64,000 nt of DNA from contig NC_064034.1 in the NCBI RefSeq assembly GCF_932526225.1, forward strand, positions 622,501 through 686,500, given 5' to 3'. The DNA comes from Nematostella vectensis (taxonomy: Eukaryota > Cnidaria > Anthozoa > Actiniaria > Edwardsiidae). A program made the position numbers and the translations under genes. The notes under the pieces are model-generated. The model had not been told where the DNA came from and made no database searches. It saw only the letters and a program-made list of their open reading frames with translations. Shown here piece by piece: positions 13,201-22,800 of the stretch (positions are counted from its first letter, which is position 1; each line of letters opens with the position of its first letter).

Positions 13201-16200
13201 AACTTGAAATCTCTTGGCGATGGTGACAGCACCATTTAGCTGGGGTCCCAAAGACTTGCCTTCTTCTATCACACATTTAGTGGTCACTATTAGCAGTCAA
13301 GGAAAACCTGTAAACTGTTTTTGGAAGTGACATAAAAAGAGACTGTAGGAGAGAAGAATTCTTAGCTTTAATGTAGAAGATAGATGTTGTTTGATCATGT
13401 AAAATGCAAGTTGATTCACATAGCAACACAATAAAAAAATGATTAAATTTCATATAGAAATTGAAAACAATTACCCATGTGCCACCTTAATCACATAAAA
13501 ACAGTGAGATCAAAAATAGGGACTATTAAAAACTATGTAAGTTTGGAAGCAAAAAAAAAATAATAAAGTACCATGGTGAATACAGCATGGTGCTATGCAA
13601 AAATAAAACTTCCATTAAACAGTCCCCATGTAAGCTCAGTGAAAAAATCTTAAGAAACATTTAGAGATGTGTTTCTTATTTCAGGGTGGTGCTTTTTGGG
13701 GGATGTCCCAAGTCACCATGGTTGGCCCATACCTCTCAAGAGTTAGACAGTTTTTCACCCCAAAGCCAAATGAATCAATTCCAGGTTCCAAACACCAGTG
13801 TAAACAATTCTGGAATCAATTTGGTTTTAGAAAAGACAACATATAAGGGAGTGGTGGTGATTTATTAGAAAATTATTTTCTTAACCATATAAAGCAAAAG
13901 AAGAAAAAATCCCTATGAATCCACCTTTGCTTGCAAACATCCATAAGCGCAGCACCAGCACTCAATGATTCCCAAATAGATGATTACCTTTTGTAATTCC
14001 CACCTTTAGCTGTCATGATGCCTTCACAACAAATGATGGGCTAGATTGCATAATAACCCCTCCCCCCCACCCACTAAAAGATTACCCCTTACTGTCAACA
14101 TGTCAGTGCCAATATTTAGGGAGGCGTGTCAACTCATTTTCACATCAACTTCTCTTCAAAAATATAACATCTGGCCCAACTTCAAATATATACCCTGTTC
14201 CTAGGGCTCTTCACTTAACATCACCTAATATCTGTCAAATTAATCTACAATTTGCTAAAACAATTAGAAATTTGACGACTTATGTCCTTCAACACAAAAG
14301 AGATCCAATCTACACAAATCTTGGTCAGAAGTTGCATCTAGATATATAGTATCTATTCCACTGGTTGGTGTATGAATATCACATGTAGAAATAAACTTAA
14401 TTTCACCCCATTCTCTTATATTTCAATGTCTATCTGTTGTTGGGGCTAAGTTCTTAAATTTTGACTCATTACTTCACTCTTCAATCCTCTATGAAACTTT
14501 GATGTGACAATTTGAGGACGAGTTGACGTGGGAACGCATTGACAAGTTTACGAGTTGAAGTAAGGACCTGAGGACGAATTGACATGGGGACACATTAACG
14601 AGTTGAAGTGAGGACCTGGGAACGAGTTGATGGGACATGTTGACAAGTTGAGAAGATAAGTTGACATGAGGAAAAGTTGAGGCGAGGACGAGAGGACAAG
14701 TCTTACAAGGAAGAGTTGAGGTGATATGAGTTGAGAACAAGTTTTTTTGTTTACATGTAGCTTGGGGTGAAGGGGGGGATTCTGCAATCACTCCAAATAA
14801 AATATGGAATAAGCACCTGGGAACCTGAGTCCAAGAGTACCTGGGTACAAGGTAATGTGGCCTGGCATAATGCCAGCATTTTGGCTTTGGCTCCTGAAAA
14901 AAGGAACAGGACCCAAACACTAAGTGTGTACATACAATAGCGATTTTGCCTTTTGTAATATGTCATCCCTAGCTACTCCCCACCTATTACGATTAAAAGG
15001 ATACCAAGCTGTACGTCTGCATCTAGATACTTGGGTAATTGCTCTTTTATTAGCACTTTACCTATCAAAGCAGCATGGCAGAACGTCAAGTCAACTGTAA
15101 ACATAGAACAAACTATTATTATAGCCTCATTCCCTGGCTTGTATTGGCTGAGTTGCTTGTCGGTTAATAACATCCCTTTTTATTTGAAGCCTGGCAAAAC
15201 AGTCAAAATCAGCAAATCGATGTGTCTATGGGCTTGTATGGAGCTAGGTTGAGATGTCTGTGGCTTATAAGGGAAACTGTTATCCAAGAGTTTCAGCATG
15301 AAATTAGTTGAGTACATTACAAATTTACACATATCTCACTGCTACTGAGATTATTTTCTCCAACTGTGCCTGGTTTTGGTTGATTCTCAAAGCCCAAGAG
15401 AGAATTTAACAGGGAGGGTACAAAATGCAGGTTGTAGGTCAGATGCAGGTTGAGTACAAAATGCAGTTAGTGTTAATTTTTTATAATAACTCACTAGCAA
15501 TTTGTTGCACATCAACCAAACGTGGGTCAAATAATGTAAAGGTATAAATATTTCGGTTAAATTTGTATGGGAAAGTAAATCCACGAATTTTCCTCCTCTA
15601 CATGTTTAATACACCGGTGAACCCCCCCCCCTATTGCTCCTCTCGTATGGAGTTAATTCAATTTATTTTTGGTTGATGTGCAGCAAATCACTGGCAAGAT
15701 ATTTGTAATTTTCTCACGGTCACATGGTCTGTGACATCATCGCCTATAAATATTTTTTTCACTTGTCCATCTACCGTTATGTATTACTTGACCCAAGTTT
15801 GGTTGATGTGCAGCAAATCGCTAGCGAGATCAGTATTATTTCCATGGCCACGTGATTGCTTAGTAATAAACAAGAATCTGAGTATTCAATACACGTCCTG
15901 TGAGCCGTAGAAATTGAATGAAATAGAGAAAGCAAAAAAAAAAAAAAAACAGTAAAATCACACGACCTGCATTTTGTACTCAACCAGCATTCAAACCGCA
16001 TCCGACCTACAACTTGCATTTTGTACCCTCCGAATTTAACGTGGTATTTTGCAGGTCCATCAGGAACATCCACAAAGTTTAATCTGTGTGTGAAGTATTT
16101 GTTGTTTACAGTATCTCCACAGCTAGGTTTATCTTGTATAACATTGTACCAATCCAATAATGATATTCGAATTCGAACTGTCAATCCAATAATGATATCT

Positions 16201-16519
16201 CAACTTTGGGAAAGATAAGTCCTGGTGTTTTTCGTCAGGGACAGCGTATAGCAGATAATATTTGACAACATAGGGCTGTCACAAGACGCCTTGGACGCCG
16301 CTACTATTATTATTATACCCATAACACTCAACGTGTTAGCCAGAGGTCACATAAAACGGCCATAAAATAGGCAATTTTTTAGTCAAACTTTTTACAAATT
16401 CATAGCTAGATTGATTAATCACTTCACTTACCTAGGACTTGATATGGCTCAAAAATACCAAAAGAATGTTTGTAAAAATTCAAAATTTTCTTAGCCCCTT
16501 TGACCCGCTTCACTTTCAT
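7289..16519 (-). CDS. UTP23: UTP23 small-subunit processome protein
   Basis: Nucleolar protein needed for early 18S rRNA processing (PIN-like fold, role in snR30/U17 release in yeast). Exons in coding order: 16519-16432, 15094-15005, 13286-13140, 9973-9899, 9025-8946, 8310-8128, 7360-7289; phases close; 244 residues (human 249). Signature runs: MKVKRVKGAKKILNFYKHSF, FEPYQVL, FCHAALIGKVLIKEQLPKYL, TTKCVIEE, RYFVATQDRELTQ, GIPVLYLNNNCIVLDK, GGPNPLSVKKKKRK and a basic tail ending HVLQAIAKS. A Cys (TKC), Cys-Gly-His (RLCGH) and Cys (VEC) are in the right order for the zinc-binding CCHC set of yeast Utp23; that assignment is inference. The 3.2-kb intron 3 holds MITE-like elements and an unexplained open frame (11653-12009). 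TTTATT at 7159-7164 gives a minus-strand AATAAA, so its 3' end overlaps that of MED8. Confidence 0.95.
7471..7910. repeat. 29-bp minisatellite in UTP23 intron 6
   Basis: About 14 copies of cacagggagcccatccagag followed by tactgttag. Some copies are diverged (acacaggacatgaagtc). It lies between the last two UTP23 exons and carries no splice site of either. Confidence 0.9.
9064..9370. mobile_element. MITE-like element copy 1 (UTP23 intron)
   Basis: Shares with the two elements at 10119-10446 and 10516-10683 the blocks ggacctaacttttctgggg, gttttctgatgaaaatct, tttgtctactaatagcac and an end resembling cctgggtacgggcctg. Its left terminal repeat is lost in a G run. It interrupts the short interval upstream of the exon at 8946-9025. 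Confidence 0.6.
9512..9697. repeat. 60-bp tandem triplicate
   Basis: Three copies at 60-bp spacing of tgtcataccaccaatagggg followed by ccacctcttcattcctagct and an AT-rich tail. Located in UTP23 intron 4, 200 bp downstream of the exon at 9899-9973 in transcript direction. No splice site is included. Confidence 0.9.
10119..10446. mobile_element. MITE-like element copy 2
   Basis: Begins with caggcccgtacccagg, and its right end is a degenerate inverse (cccctgggg...). The interior has G runs, gtggacctaatttttctggg, ttttctgataaaaatctgac and gtttcgtcaatagcacat, shared with copies 1 and 3. Non-coding; probably mobilised in trans by a DNA transposase. Confidence 0.65.
10516..10683. mobile_element. MITE-like element copy 3 with terminal inverted repeats
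   Basis: Left end ccaggaccataccgagg and right end cctgggtacgggcctgg are inverted copies with a few mismatches. The interior matches the other two nearby copies (gtggacctaat, gttttgtctacatatagcac). Three related elements within 1.6 kb of one intron suggest local insertion preference or one nested cluster. Confidence 0.7.
11653..12009 (-). CDS. Unrecognised open frame nested in UTP23 intron 3
   Basis: A 118-codon frame ending in TGA, on the same strand as UTP23 but with no phase-compatible need in that gene (exons 3 and 4 join without it). Composition looks protein-like rather than repetitive: mixed charged and aromatic residues (EKHYGEWMLSSWYDN, SLVSNWLKRLL, GHFEQAKRMGCLGVQFTYIN). The frame opens on TTG; the first ATG is around 11956, leaving about 100 residues. 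It could be a small intronless gene, a terminal exon of another transcript or a retained pseudogene piece. I do not recognise the family. Confidence 0.35.
   Translation of the reverse strand: MRFKHTPSASALEILNAMSSYGMEKHYGEWMLSSWYDNIPGPDRLLEVSTSNDEETAHSLVSNWLKRLLTPGLDPSRIKDISESLVNGHFEQAKRMGCLGVQFTYINGFYHRFIWRVA
12010..13139. other. UTP23 intron, no gene seen
   Basis: AT-rich intronic sequence. A small 15-bp array of accccaccctattgt lies at about 13008-13105, just downstream (in transcript direction) of the UTP23 exon at 13140-13286. I see nothing else that I can support. Confidence 0.6.
14515..14740. repeat. Degenerate gagttgac-type repeat, UTP23 intron 2
   Basis: Irregular tandem of motifs such as gacgagttgacgtgggaac and gttgaagtgaggacctgg, with a period near 22-45 bp and much divergence. 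Open frames on the minus strand here (rich in Ser, Leu, His) reflect the repeat. Confidence 0.7.
15411..16031. mobile_element. Fold-back element in UTP23 intron 1
   Basis: The segment around 15414-15465 (gggtacaaaatgcaggttgt, ggttgagtacaaaatgcag) reappears inverted at 15962-16031. A second pair, ttgttgcacatcaaccaaa at about 15499 and ggttgatgtgcagcaaat at 15671 and 15799, is also inverted. The nested inverted structure and lack of coding potential suggest a non-autonomous fold-back transposon. Confidence 0.6.
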
Positions 16520-16647
16520 GGTTTAGGTTTTCGTTACCAGTACCTCTCGGTTAAGCAACGACGAAATACGGCTGTGCGAGAGTTCGCAGGCTCATCAGCT
16601 CAGTCACGTGACACCGTTCTTTCTCTTGCAGCGTGGTGGACCAAGGA
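16520..16647. promoter_or_regulatory. Shared upstream region UTP23/SSR4 with E-box
   Basis: 128 bp between divergent starts. It contains the palindromic gtcacgtgac (CACGTG at 16605-16610), the core bound by bHLH-zip factors such as Myc/Max or USF/TFE. Pairing a ribosome-biogenesis gene with an ER translocon gene under one CACGTG box is plausible for growth-linked control; that link is inference. Confidence 0.6.
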
Positions 16648-18771
16648 ATGGCGGTTGCGAAGTTCTTTGTGGGTTTTATTGGGCTTTTAGTCCCACTGCT
16701 TGCCTCAGGTACCCTCAGACTTGCACAATTTGACGTTTAGCTATTTATTTTCTAAATTTCAGGTTATTGTGATGTCGAATCCTTAATTCTTTCTGTAGGA
16801 AGCTGTTTTTGGTCGTTCCTTACACAAAGAAATTCGGCGGCTCTGTAGTGATGACGCGACATTCTTTAAATCTTTATTTTCACAAAGTTAGAAACAGAAT
16901 TTGTTTTTATATTAAGTTCCAGTTCTTGAACATCGTGTTTGCTATTTGTTGGATAGAACTGGCCAAAGTTTTCACAGTGTGTGCTTTCGAAGTTGCTTCA
17001 ATGTTTGCCACGTTCCAAAAGAGTTGGATAAATCGGAAAGCTTCAATGACCACTAGAACTTTTCAAACTTTTCTTGTTCAACAACATATTTTAAAAGACT
17101 GAGTAGATTTTTTCTCTCTTCTTAAATGTTTCCTTTGTTTTGTGAATTTGCTTGTTTGATATATAATTTTGGTCCCTATTTATTATTGATGTAGTTGGAT
17201 CAGATCCCCATAGCTACCTATACCTTTCGCATTGCCTTGTTCTTCCAAAAGGTAAATGCTAGAATGGTAGCAATATTACTGACAGCTTAACCCCAAGAAC
17301 TTCTTATTTCATACCAAGTTCTTCTGTAAGCTTGCCGACATTGTCCTAAATTTTTGCTTGCCTTGTAACAGTATTTGATATTGTTAAAGACAATCGTATT
17401 GTTAAAACAAGATATACTTCTAATGTTTCTTTTGGTTTAAAGGTGAGCCATGTGTTGGACCTAAGGCAACATCAACTTCTTACACCTCAACCAACATCTT
17501 CATGTCGTCAGAAACAGTCTTCCTTACTGAATTCTCCCTTGCATGTGATAACAACGCTAAGGTTTGTGATATCAGTCTTCCTTACTGAATTCTCCCTTGC
17601 ATGTGATAACAACACTAAGGTTTGTGATATCATAGTGATTCTGTCATTGCTGGAAGGATGAACCATAATCGCTACAATGATCCAGAGTGATTATACACTT
17701 TCCTCTAAGAAGTTCTGACCAGTGACCAATGACTTAGAACAGTAGGGTAGCTAATGTATGCTGCATTGATTTTGAGAGTGGCTGTTAAGTTTTCCTTTTA
17801 TATTTCAGGATGTCAGTCTGTATGCTGAAGTCAATGGAAAGGTTATGCCAGTCACTAGATCTACCGATAACTCCAAGTACCAGGTACAAATCCCATCATA
17901 AGGCAGTCACTGTGACTTGTCTGTAAGGATGAACCATAATCGCTACAATGACCAAGAGTGATTATACACTTTCCTCTTAGAAGTTCTGACCAGACTTGAG
18001 CCACGTCATGGGCATTGAAGGTGTTCCAAGATTTCTTTTCAAGATTCCTTATCTTTGTTGTCCCTTTTCCAGGTGAGCTGGTCAGAGGAACACAAGCAAG
18101 CCAAGAGCGGAGTGTACACCATCAATTTCCTTGACGAGGAGGGATACTCCAATTATAGAAAGGTGTGTAGAAGTTTTTTAAAGACTTATTAACATGACCA
18201 GGACTTCTGTTTGTATAGTGGTACCAGTTTTCGCAGTAGACTTTTTCCCCTTCTGAGGTTGAGAGTGGTGCAACACAAAGTATTTCAGGGGTACCAACAT
18301 CCACATGACCCTCCAACCCGAGTGCAACGTTACTTGAAATAGGTGTATCAGTGCAATCTGCCCATGTTTAATTCCTATAATGTTTTCAGGCCCAGAGAAG
18401 TGGGGGATCTCTAGACATCAAGCCTCTGTTTACCATTGACATCAACCATAAGGTAATGTACTGATATTATTATTGCTATTATATTATGCTGTTTGTTGTG
18501 GCCAGGAAAAGTGATGATTACTTCAAAATCTGTCAATCCAATGAGATCTTTATGACCATGATTACACAACGAAGTCAAAAACTGATATTTCCTGGTCAAA
18601 CAAATTGCGCACTTGTATTTGACAGACAAATACCCCTCTTTCTAACCTCAATTTGCTTGTTAGGGCGCCGGTCGTGAAGGACTGTGGGTACAAACAGAGT
18701 TTATTGCAGTTGTCGCTGCTCTTCTCATCTGGTGGTGTGCCAACAATGTCAAGAGCAAACTCCAGGAATAA
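16648..18771 (+). CDS. SSR4: Translocon-associated protein subunit delta
   Basis: Type I ER membrane subunit of the TRAP complex beside the Sec61 channel. Exons 16648-16708, 17443-17561, 17809-17883, 18073-18162, 18390-18452, 18664-18771; 171 residues (human 173), all phases close. Seen: a hydrophobic signal peptide (FFVGFIGLLVPLLAS), then CVGPKATSTSYTSTN, SSETVFLTEFSLACDN, DVSLYAEVNGKVMPVTRS, YQVSWSEEHKQAKSGVY, INFLDEEGYSNYRK, and a C-terminal membrane span FIAVVAALLIWWCANN with a short basic tail. The two cysteines expected to pair near the N-terminus are present. Exon 2 has a duplicated donor end. AATAAA at 19484-19489 followed by a GT-rich stretch implies a 3' UTR of about 700 nt. Confidence 0.97.
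17515..17630 (+). repeat. 58-bp tandem duplication of SSR4 exon-2 donor end
   Basis: The last 47 exonic bases plus donor and intron start (gctaaggtttgtgatat) are copied once, 58 bp downstream, with one difference (aacgct/aacact). The authentic donor follows 17561. Use of the copy after 17619 would insert 58 bases and reach TGA within nine codons. Confidence 0.95.
17655..17992 (+). repeat. Direct repeats flanking SSR4 exon 3
   Basis: A segment of about 66 bp (gatgaaccataatcgctaca onward to gaagttctgaccag) lies at about 17656-17721 in intron 2 and again at about 17929-17992 in intron 3, bracketing the 75-bp exon 3. Recombination between them would delete or duplicate one in-frame exon. Confidence 0.85.
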
Positions 18772-19887
18772 TAGAATTTTATTACCATCTCTAGCCTCTT
18801 TTGAAAAGAGAACTGTATTTAAAATAATTAAAAACTCTTTTACTACAATTTGTTTATCATGTTTATTTAAATGGCTATGGAAGTGTTTTGCTACAATTTG
18901 TTTCTCATGTTTATAGGGTGTATTTTACAATTTGTTTCTCATGTTTATGGAACTGTATTACTACTATTTGTTTCTCATGTTACAGCGCAACCAAGAAAAC
19001 TGAACACCAGGAAAAAAATGGAATGTTTGTTCTCACCTATCACTCGCAAGATATTCAAACATTTAACTAGAATCATGTCTCAACAAATCTTAGTGTCCGA
19101 ATTCTTGCGTCATTCCACACATAGTTTAGGTGTTCACGGTTTTACTGGTTGCGCTGTAATGGGAACTGTATTTTACTAGAATTTGTGTCGGCCCTTTACC
19201 TGCACCTGAGATCAGTTTATATCCCTTGGTGCTAAAACAGGAGCCTACAGTAAACACCTATGAAAGTTGACATGCTTGTTGCCTTGGGTAGCGAGCATGT
19301 TTCATTCCATAGGTACACTTCTGATAGAACTGGGTCCACTGCCGGGGTGCCATCTCTTATCGAAAGCTGAGTCAACCTTCAGAGAAAGCTTTTTAGGGGA
19401 CTGTTTGCAAGTGATGAGGGACTCCAGGTTATCAAATAGTGTCTGTGTCAGGTTTTCAATTTGTAGTTTGATTGAGATTGTTGAATAAAAGAGTATTTGG
19501 AAAAGGTGTTCTGTGTTCTACTCTTCAGTTTCCATGGTACATCGAACGTTGAGAGGGAACAACATCGGATATAAATATTGGGGTGGTCTCTAAAAAAGTC
19601 TTAATGCCTCGCTCTCAGGGGCCCGTTCAAGTATTTTAAAAGATAAAAGGTTTACGTCAATCTTTCAGAACGAGCAACAACCCTTGCAGCATTATCTTTC
19701 ACCTGCAACGTTCCATGACAGCCGAATTCTCGTGTGAACTCAAATGTAGTTTGCACGTGATGGGTTGGCCAAAGGTTGAAATGTGTGAGGGCTTAGTTCC
19801 GCGTATTGGCTTGAAACACGCAAGTTCAAGCTATAGTGTCCCCGCGCTCCGGAATATACGCTGTCCAATTCGAAACAGTCTATTGCG
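18772..19887. other. SSR4 3' UTR and convergent intergenic region
   Basis: Contains four irregular copies of tacaatttgtttctcatgtt at about 18840-18980, then unique sequence up to the SSR4 poly(A) signal at 19484, then about 400 bp before the PM20D1 stop on the other strand. No further gene is supported. Confidence 0.6.
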
Positions 19888-22800
19888 TTATAATTCCGAT
19901 TTGAGCCTATCCCGAGAATGGACCAAGTCTGTATTTCGTATAAGATGGTAGTAATAGTTAATAGTTTGCTCGTAGTTTTTGACGCCTATGCGTTCATTCA
20001 CTCCGTGTATTCGCTTGAGATCAGAGGGCTCAAGGAGTGATGGCATGAATCTGTACACGGCGTCCGTGAGGTGTAGGTAATGCTTTGTGTCCGTGTTGGC
20101 AATCATAAGGCCCGGAGCCACGCCCACACCCGGGAACACCTGACGTACGCTCTGCGCGATCGCCTGGAAGAAAGAGGTTGTGCTATTAGTCCGTAGGCCA
20201 GGATACGAAACCCACACCCCCTTAGAAAACACCAAGAGTCCCGTCCACGACGAACATGTCAAGTTACGACTACGGTCTCGCAGTCACGTACCTAGGAGAT
20301 GCCCCCCCCCCTCCCCTCCCTTGGCTGACAAAAAGTGGGTCATTTCAAATATTGTCAAATACCCATCAAACCCTGCGTATAGGCGACTGTTCAGGCTTAC
20401 TGTTTAGTATTCCCAGAAGGAAGCTCCGAGTTAATTGAGAGGTCAGTTATTCAGAGCCCGGCCCTGCCCCCCCTATTCACTCAGAGAACCGCCCGTCCTC
20501 CTCCTCGCTCTAAGTCAGAGAACCGCCCGTCCTCCTCGCTCGCAGTCAGAGAACCGCCTGTCCTCCTCCTCGCTCTAAGTCAGAGAACCGCCCGTCCTCC
20601 TCCTCGCTCTAAGTCAGAGAACCGCCCGTCCTCCTCCTCGCTCTAAGTCAGAGAACCGCCCGTCCTCCAACTCGCTCTAAGTCAGAGAACCGCCCGTCCT
20701 CCTCCTCGCTCTAAGTCAGAGAACCGCCCGTCCTCCACCTCGCTCTAAGTCAGAGAACCGCCCGTCCTCCTCCTCGCTCGCAGTCAGAGAACCGCCCGTC
20801 CTCCTCCTCGCTCTAAGTCAGAGAACCGCCCGTCCTCCTCCTCGCTCTAAGTCAGAGAACCGCCCGTCCTCCTCCTCGCTCTAAGTCAGAGAACCGCCCG
20901 TCCTCCTCCTCGCTCTAAGTCAGAGAACCGCCCGTCCTCCTCCTCGCTCGCAGTCAGAGAACCGCCCGTCCTCCTCCTCGCTCTAAGTCAGAGAACCGCC
21001 CGTCCTCCTCCTCGCTCTAAGTCAGAGAACCGCCCGTCCTCCCCCTCGCTCTAAGTCAGGGAACCGCCCGTCCTCCCCCTCGCTCTAAGTCAGAGAACCG
21101 CCCGTCCTCCCCCTCGCTCTAAGTCAGAGAACCGCCCGTCCTCCTCCTCGCTCTAAGTCAGAGAACCGCCCGTCCTCCTCCTCGCTCTAAGTCAGAGAAC
21201 CGCCCGTCCTCCTCCTCGCTCTAAGTCAGAGAACCGCCCGTCCTCCTCCTCGCTCTAAGTCAGAGAACCGCCCGTCCTCCTCGCTCTAAGTCAGAGAACC
21301 GCCCGTCCTCCCCCTCGCTCTAAGTCAGAGAACCGCCCGTCCTCCTCCTCGCTCGCAGTCAGTAAAGGGCGCATGGTAAACAAACGAAGCTCGAGACTCT
21401 GGTACCCAGGGTACCCGTCCGTCAGATTGTCGCCAACTCTCAGAGATTGAGTAATTTTTAAGGAGGCTCGTTAGTAATTCTTTATAGCTATTTTTTTAAT
21501 TTAATCGTTATAAAAATGTCGTCTCAAAGAAGTCTCAAATCTTGTACGATTTAATTCGTGTTTTTAAAGGAAAATTTAATCATCCTTATTTGATGTGCTA
21601 CTGTTTTATTTTATTTATAGGTAACTGTTTTAATGTTATTTAACATATGGACAGACCAGTATTATGAACTTTCCAATATATTTCCCAAAATAACTGACCC
21701 TTTTTCTTTAAATAACTTATACTAAGGCATGATGGGGATCATAGTGGCAAGTCTAAACTGACCATGTAAATATTTTTTGTCCAAATAGTCCATTTTCTAC
21801 CTTGCTTCGGGAAACATTGCGTTATCTTTTAATTTTTTTTAGAGAAAGTAGTTACATCTCAAGAAAGCAGTTACAACCCATGAAAGCTTAGTGGTTGTCT
21901 TCATATATACGCAAATGACAGAGGTATAAATTATTTCGATTAGATGACCAGAGAGCGAAATCCGTACAATAATTATTAAGATTTCGAATCCACTTGAAAA
22001 TTCAATGTCTTCTCTTAAAAAAACGATAAATAAGCAGTTCCGTGCTTCCTCGTTTTAGTGGAGCTTAGGACCCTACAATACAGTTACTTACCAAGTTGTG
22101 TCCCTATCCCGTAATACAATATCGAGAACGAAGTGGTTTTAACCCGTTCTCTACATTTCACCTGATATCCAATGGCATGGCTGTCCCAGGACGAGACGGG
22201 AGAGGGGTCCTGCGAGGCAGTCACACGAAGATGAACCCGGTTATCACCGATACACTTGCGGTCATGTTCAACCACCTACAAACATAACAAATTACTCGAT
22301 ACAACCCATCGCCACTGGAAAGGGACACGCCCAAGGGATATCGAGATGTATCGATACACTGACGGTCATGTTTAACCACCTACAAACATAACAAATTACT
22401 CGATACAACCCATCGCCACTGGAAAGGGACACGCCCAAGGGGTATCGAGATGTACAGATACACTGACGGTCATGTTTAACCACCTATAAACACAACAAAT
22501 TACTCGATACAACACATCGCTACAGGTTAGGGACACGTCCAAGAGATATCGCGATTTATTAGATGTGGTAAAAAAAAATTTACACAGAAACAAGTGTACG
22601 GTGGTGGTGAGTAAGAAGAATCCAATTAATGTGTCAATGTGCCAGTTAGTACGAGTACCGTGTAGCTTAAACTAACGTAAAGGAGGAGAACAAGTATGCA
22701 CTATTGCTTCTTTCTTAGGATTATGTAATCAATCAAATTGACATTACCTCACCAATGGTGTTTTCCGGATGCACTCTATGATTAACAGTTGCAGTAGCGT

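Noticed and set aside
14822-14895. Candidate UTP23 exon (GAKAKMLALCQ)
   Set aside because: Superficial similarity only; the true exon at 13140-13286 matches far better (TTKCVIEE, FQVRLCGHKK) and closes the phase.
15777-16184. 135-codon minus-strand frame
   Set aside because: Lies across the fold-back element of UTP23 intron 1; homology and phase place the UTP23 exons at 16432-16519 and 15005-15094.
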